Assembly (NCBI RefSeq): GCF_900890425.1
Contig: NZ_CAAHFG010000001.1
Span: 558,001-622,000 of the forward strand
Reading direction: 5' to 3'
From: Pontiella desulfatans
GTDB taxonomy: Bacteria > Verrucomicrobiota > Kiritimatiellia > Kiritimatiellales > Pontiellaceae
DNA: 64,000 bases
The notes below the pieces were generated by a model. The model was given only the letters and a program-made list of their open reading frames with translations. It made no database searches and was not told the origin of the DNA. Every line of letters starts with the position of its first letter. The stretch's first letter is position 1. The position numbers and the translations under genes are program-made. Shown piece by piece: positions 62,698-64,000 of the stretch.

Positions 62698-63504
62698 ATG
62701 AAGAGAAATACCGTGTTGTTGATGAGTGCCGCCATGGGGGCGCAGTGCGCAATGGCATCCATTACCACAACCTATTCAAACCTCGGCAACATGTCCGCAA
62801 GCGTTGGGGCATTAACCAATGCGCTGACCGTTGCGGCGGGCGATGTGGTTGTGATGGTGGGTGCAACCAACAAAAAGAAAAGCGTGAACAAGCTCACCTT
62901 CACCTCATCGGCGGGTACGTTCGTGGATCTGGATACGGCCACCCAGCTGGCCAACGATGCCAACCCAAACTCCTACCTGAGCTACTTGGTCATCGATACG
63001 GCCGGCACCTACGACTTTATCGGAACCACCGATGTGCTGGGCATGACCGCGACGGTGGGGGCCTACAAGCTGTCGGCCGACAGTGGCCTGATCGAACTCG
63101 CGGCCTACAATGCGAAAAGCTACAACATGGCGGTCGGAGAGTCGCGGTCGATCACCAATTTCATGGGGTGGGGGTCCAACGCCAATGCGGGCGACTACGA
63201 CGGAATTGCAACCATCGGTGTTGGCTCCTCGCTGCGGGGAACGATTTCCAATACCGATTCGGTCGGCGGCTTTTTCCTGGACATCGATAAATCCGGCAAG
63301 CGTCTTGCCGGATATTCCGACCGCTCCGGCGAGGTCAACGTCAAGCATATCTGGGACATCACCAACGCCGATGCGGCCAATGCCGAGAGCGGGGGGATTT
63401 CCGGCGCGGCCTTCGCCGAGGTGATTCCGGAACCGGCAACCCTGGGATTCGTCGTTCTGAGCGGCGCGGCCATTCTGTTTATTCGCCGCCGGTTCATGGT
63501 TTAG
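62698..63504 (+). CDS. PEP-CTERM surface protein
   Basis: 268 residues from ATG 62698 (CAGGAG box; signal peptide MKRNTVLLMSAAMGAQCAMA). Mainly beta-strand, rich in Thr, Ser, Ala and Gly. The C-terminus EVIPEPATLGFVVLSGAAIL then FIRRRFMV is a textbook PEP-CTERM signal: VPEP-type motif, membrane helix and basic tail, recognised by exosortase for cell-surface sorting. It lies 26 bases after the xylanase stop, so it is likely co-transcribed and may be a surface component of xylan use. No exosortase is encoded here. Confidence 0.85.
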   Translation: MKRNTVLLMSAAMGAQCAMASITTTYSNLGNMSASVGALTNALTVAAGDVVVMVGATNKKKSVNKLTFTSSAGTFVDLDTATQLANDANPNSYLSYLVIDTAGTYDFIGTTDVLGMTATVGAYKLSADSGLIELAAYNAKSYNMAVGESRSITNFMGWGSNANAGDYDGIATIGVGSSLRGTISNTDSVGGFFLDIDKSGKRLAGYSDRSGEVNVKHIWDITNADAANAESGGISGAAFAEVIPEPATLGFVVLSGAAILFIRRRFMV

Positions 63505-63507
63505 GCG

Positions 63508-63984
63508 TTACGGCGTGCGCGCGAGCTGAAGCGCCAATTGAACGGCTTGCTTTGCCGATTCGGCAACGTGGATGCCGGGGTCGGGGTGGCCTTCGCGGGA
63601 GACCGTCCAGGTGTGGAGCCCGACGACGGGGACTTTGAGGCGCAGGGCGAAGGCGATTTCGGAGAGGGTGCCGTAGGCGCCGTGGACGGCGATGACGGCA
63701 TCGCAGGAGCGAACGAGCAGGGCGTTGCGGTAGGCCCCGAGGTCGGTGGGGATGCCGATGTCGATGAATTCGTTGGCCGTGGTTTTGTCGGTGCCGGGCA
63801 GGATGCCGACGGTCTGGCCTCCGGCGGACTTGGCCCCTTCGGCGGCGGCGCGCATCATGCCGTCGAGCCCGCCGCAAAAGAGGATGGCCCCGGCTTTCGC
63901 GATTTCCTGGCCGACCTCCACGCCCAGCCGGTATTGCTCTTCGGTGGTCGTGTGCGGCCCCAGCACTCCAAGGTGAATTTTCAT
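63508..63984 (-). CDS. TIGR00725/LOG-like Rossmann protein
   Basis: 158 residues, cytoplasmic. VLGPHTTTEEQYRLGVEVGQ, LFCGGLDGMMRAAAEGAKSA and IAVHGAYGTLSEIAFALRLK form the nucleotide-binding pattern of the SLOG/TIGR00725 family, related to LOG phosphoribohydrolases. The usual LOG motif PGGxGTxxE is changed to HGAYGTLSE, as is common in TIGR00725 members. Enzyme activity is unproven for this branch. Its stop codon faces that of the PEP-CTERM gene across 3 bases. Confidence 0.82.
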   Translation of the reverse strand: MKIHLGVLGPHTTTEEQYRLGVEVGQEIAKAGAILFCGGLDGMMRAAAEGAKSAGGQTVGILPGTDKTTANEFIDIGIPTDLGAYRNALLVRSCDAVIAVHGAYGTLSEIAFALRLKVPVVGLHTWTVSREGHPDPGIHVAESAKQAVQLALQLARTP

Positions 63985-64000
63985 AAAACGCAGTTTATTG

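Noticed and set aside
61451-62758. Minus-strand open frame of about 430 codons opposite the second xylanase
   Set aside because: Antisense to the IDxW domains and without family motifs.

Overview
The window looks like chromosomal DNA of a marine, polysaccharide-degrading member of the PVC superphylum, most likely Kiritimatiellota (Pontiella-like). This is inferred from gene content: five Cys-type S1 sulfatases, several Gfo/Idh/MocA oxidoreductases with Tat-like leaders, DUF1080, GH29, GH10 and a GH86-like enzyme, a PEP-CTERM protein, no SusC/SusD pair, and many dispersed hairpin repeats of the 'CACAGAG' and 'CCACGGATGAACACGG' kinds. No rRNA or tRNA gene was recognised.

Layout. 1-2.5 kb: a lipoprotein cut by the window edge, a truncated oxidoreductase, a small membrane protein and a secreted beta-propeller protein. 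2.5-3.1 kb: an IS110 remnant broken by a repeat mosaic. 3.1-6.0 kb: a two-component system (HisKA_3 kinase and NarL/LuxR regulator). 6.1-13.5 kb: two giant secreted proteins; the second (ten Asp-box repeats) is bracketed by inverted copies of a ~120-bp repeat. 13.7-25.1 kb: a plus-strand glycan operon (oxidoreductase, GH43-like propeller, sulfatase, SGNH esterase, sulfatase, GH29 fucosidase, beta-helix protein). 25.1-33.7 kb: GH86-like enzyme, two oxidoreductases, a UroD/MtaA-like protein, a DUF1080 protein and two AraC regulators. 33.9-39.2 kb: three more sulfatases.

40.3-48.7 kb is the most unusual part. It reads as a decayed integron: a 54-codon integron-integrase remnant on the minus strand, an attI-like junction, then AT-rich plus-strand gene cassettes separated by attC sites. 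For three cassettes the first bases are the exact complement of the R'' box at the cassette's own far end, which is the signature of authentic cassettes. The array has been hit by an IS1595 element (25-bp inverted repeats, 8-bp target duplication, splitting a zinc-ribbon gene), an IS66 element, an IS110-family element that borders a headless attC, and a REP-associated transposase remnant.

49-64 kb: a secreted endonuclease/exonuclease/phosphatase protein, a multipass membrane protein overlapping a YdjM-like protein, and a xylan locus. The xylan locus has two GH10 xylanases, a large repeat-domain protein, a PEP-CTERM protein and a divergent promoter region with a shared operator-like sequence. 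A TIGR00725/LOG-like gene closes the window.

Working together (inference): secreted sulfatases, fucosidase, esterase, beta-helix, GH86-like and GH10 enzymes strip and cut sulfated algal and xylan-type glycans. Oxidoreductases plus the DUF1080 protein may oxidise sugars to 3-keto forms and cleave them. The AraC regulators and the two-component system are placed to control these blocks.
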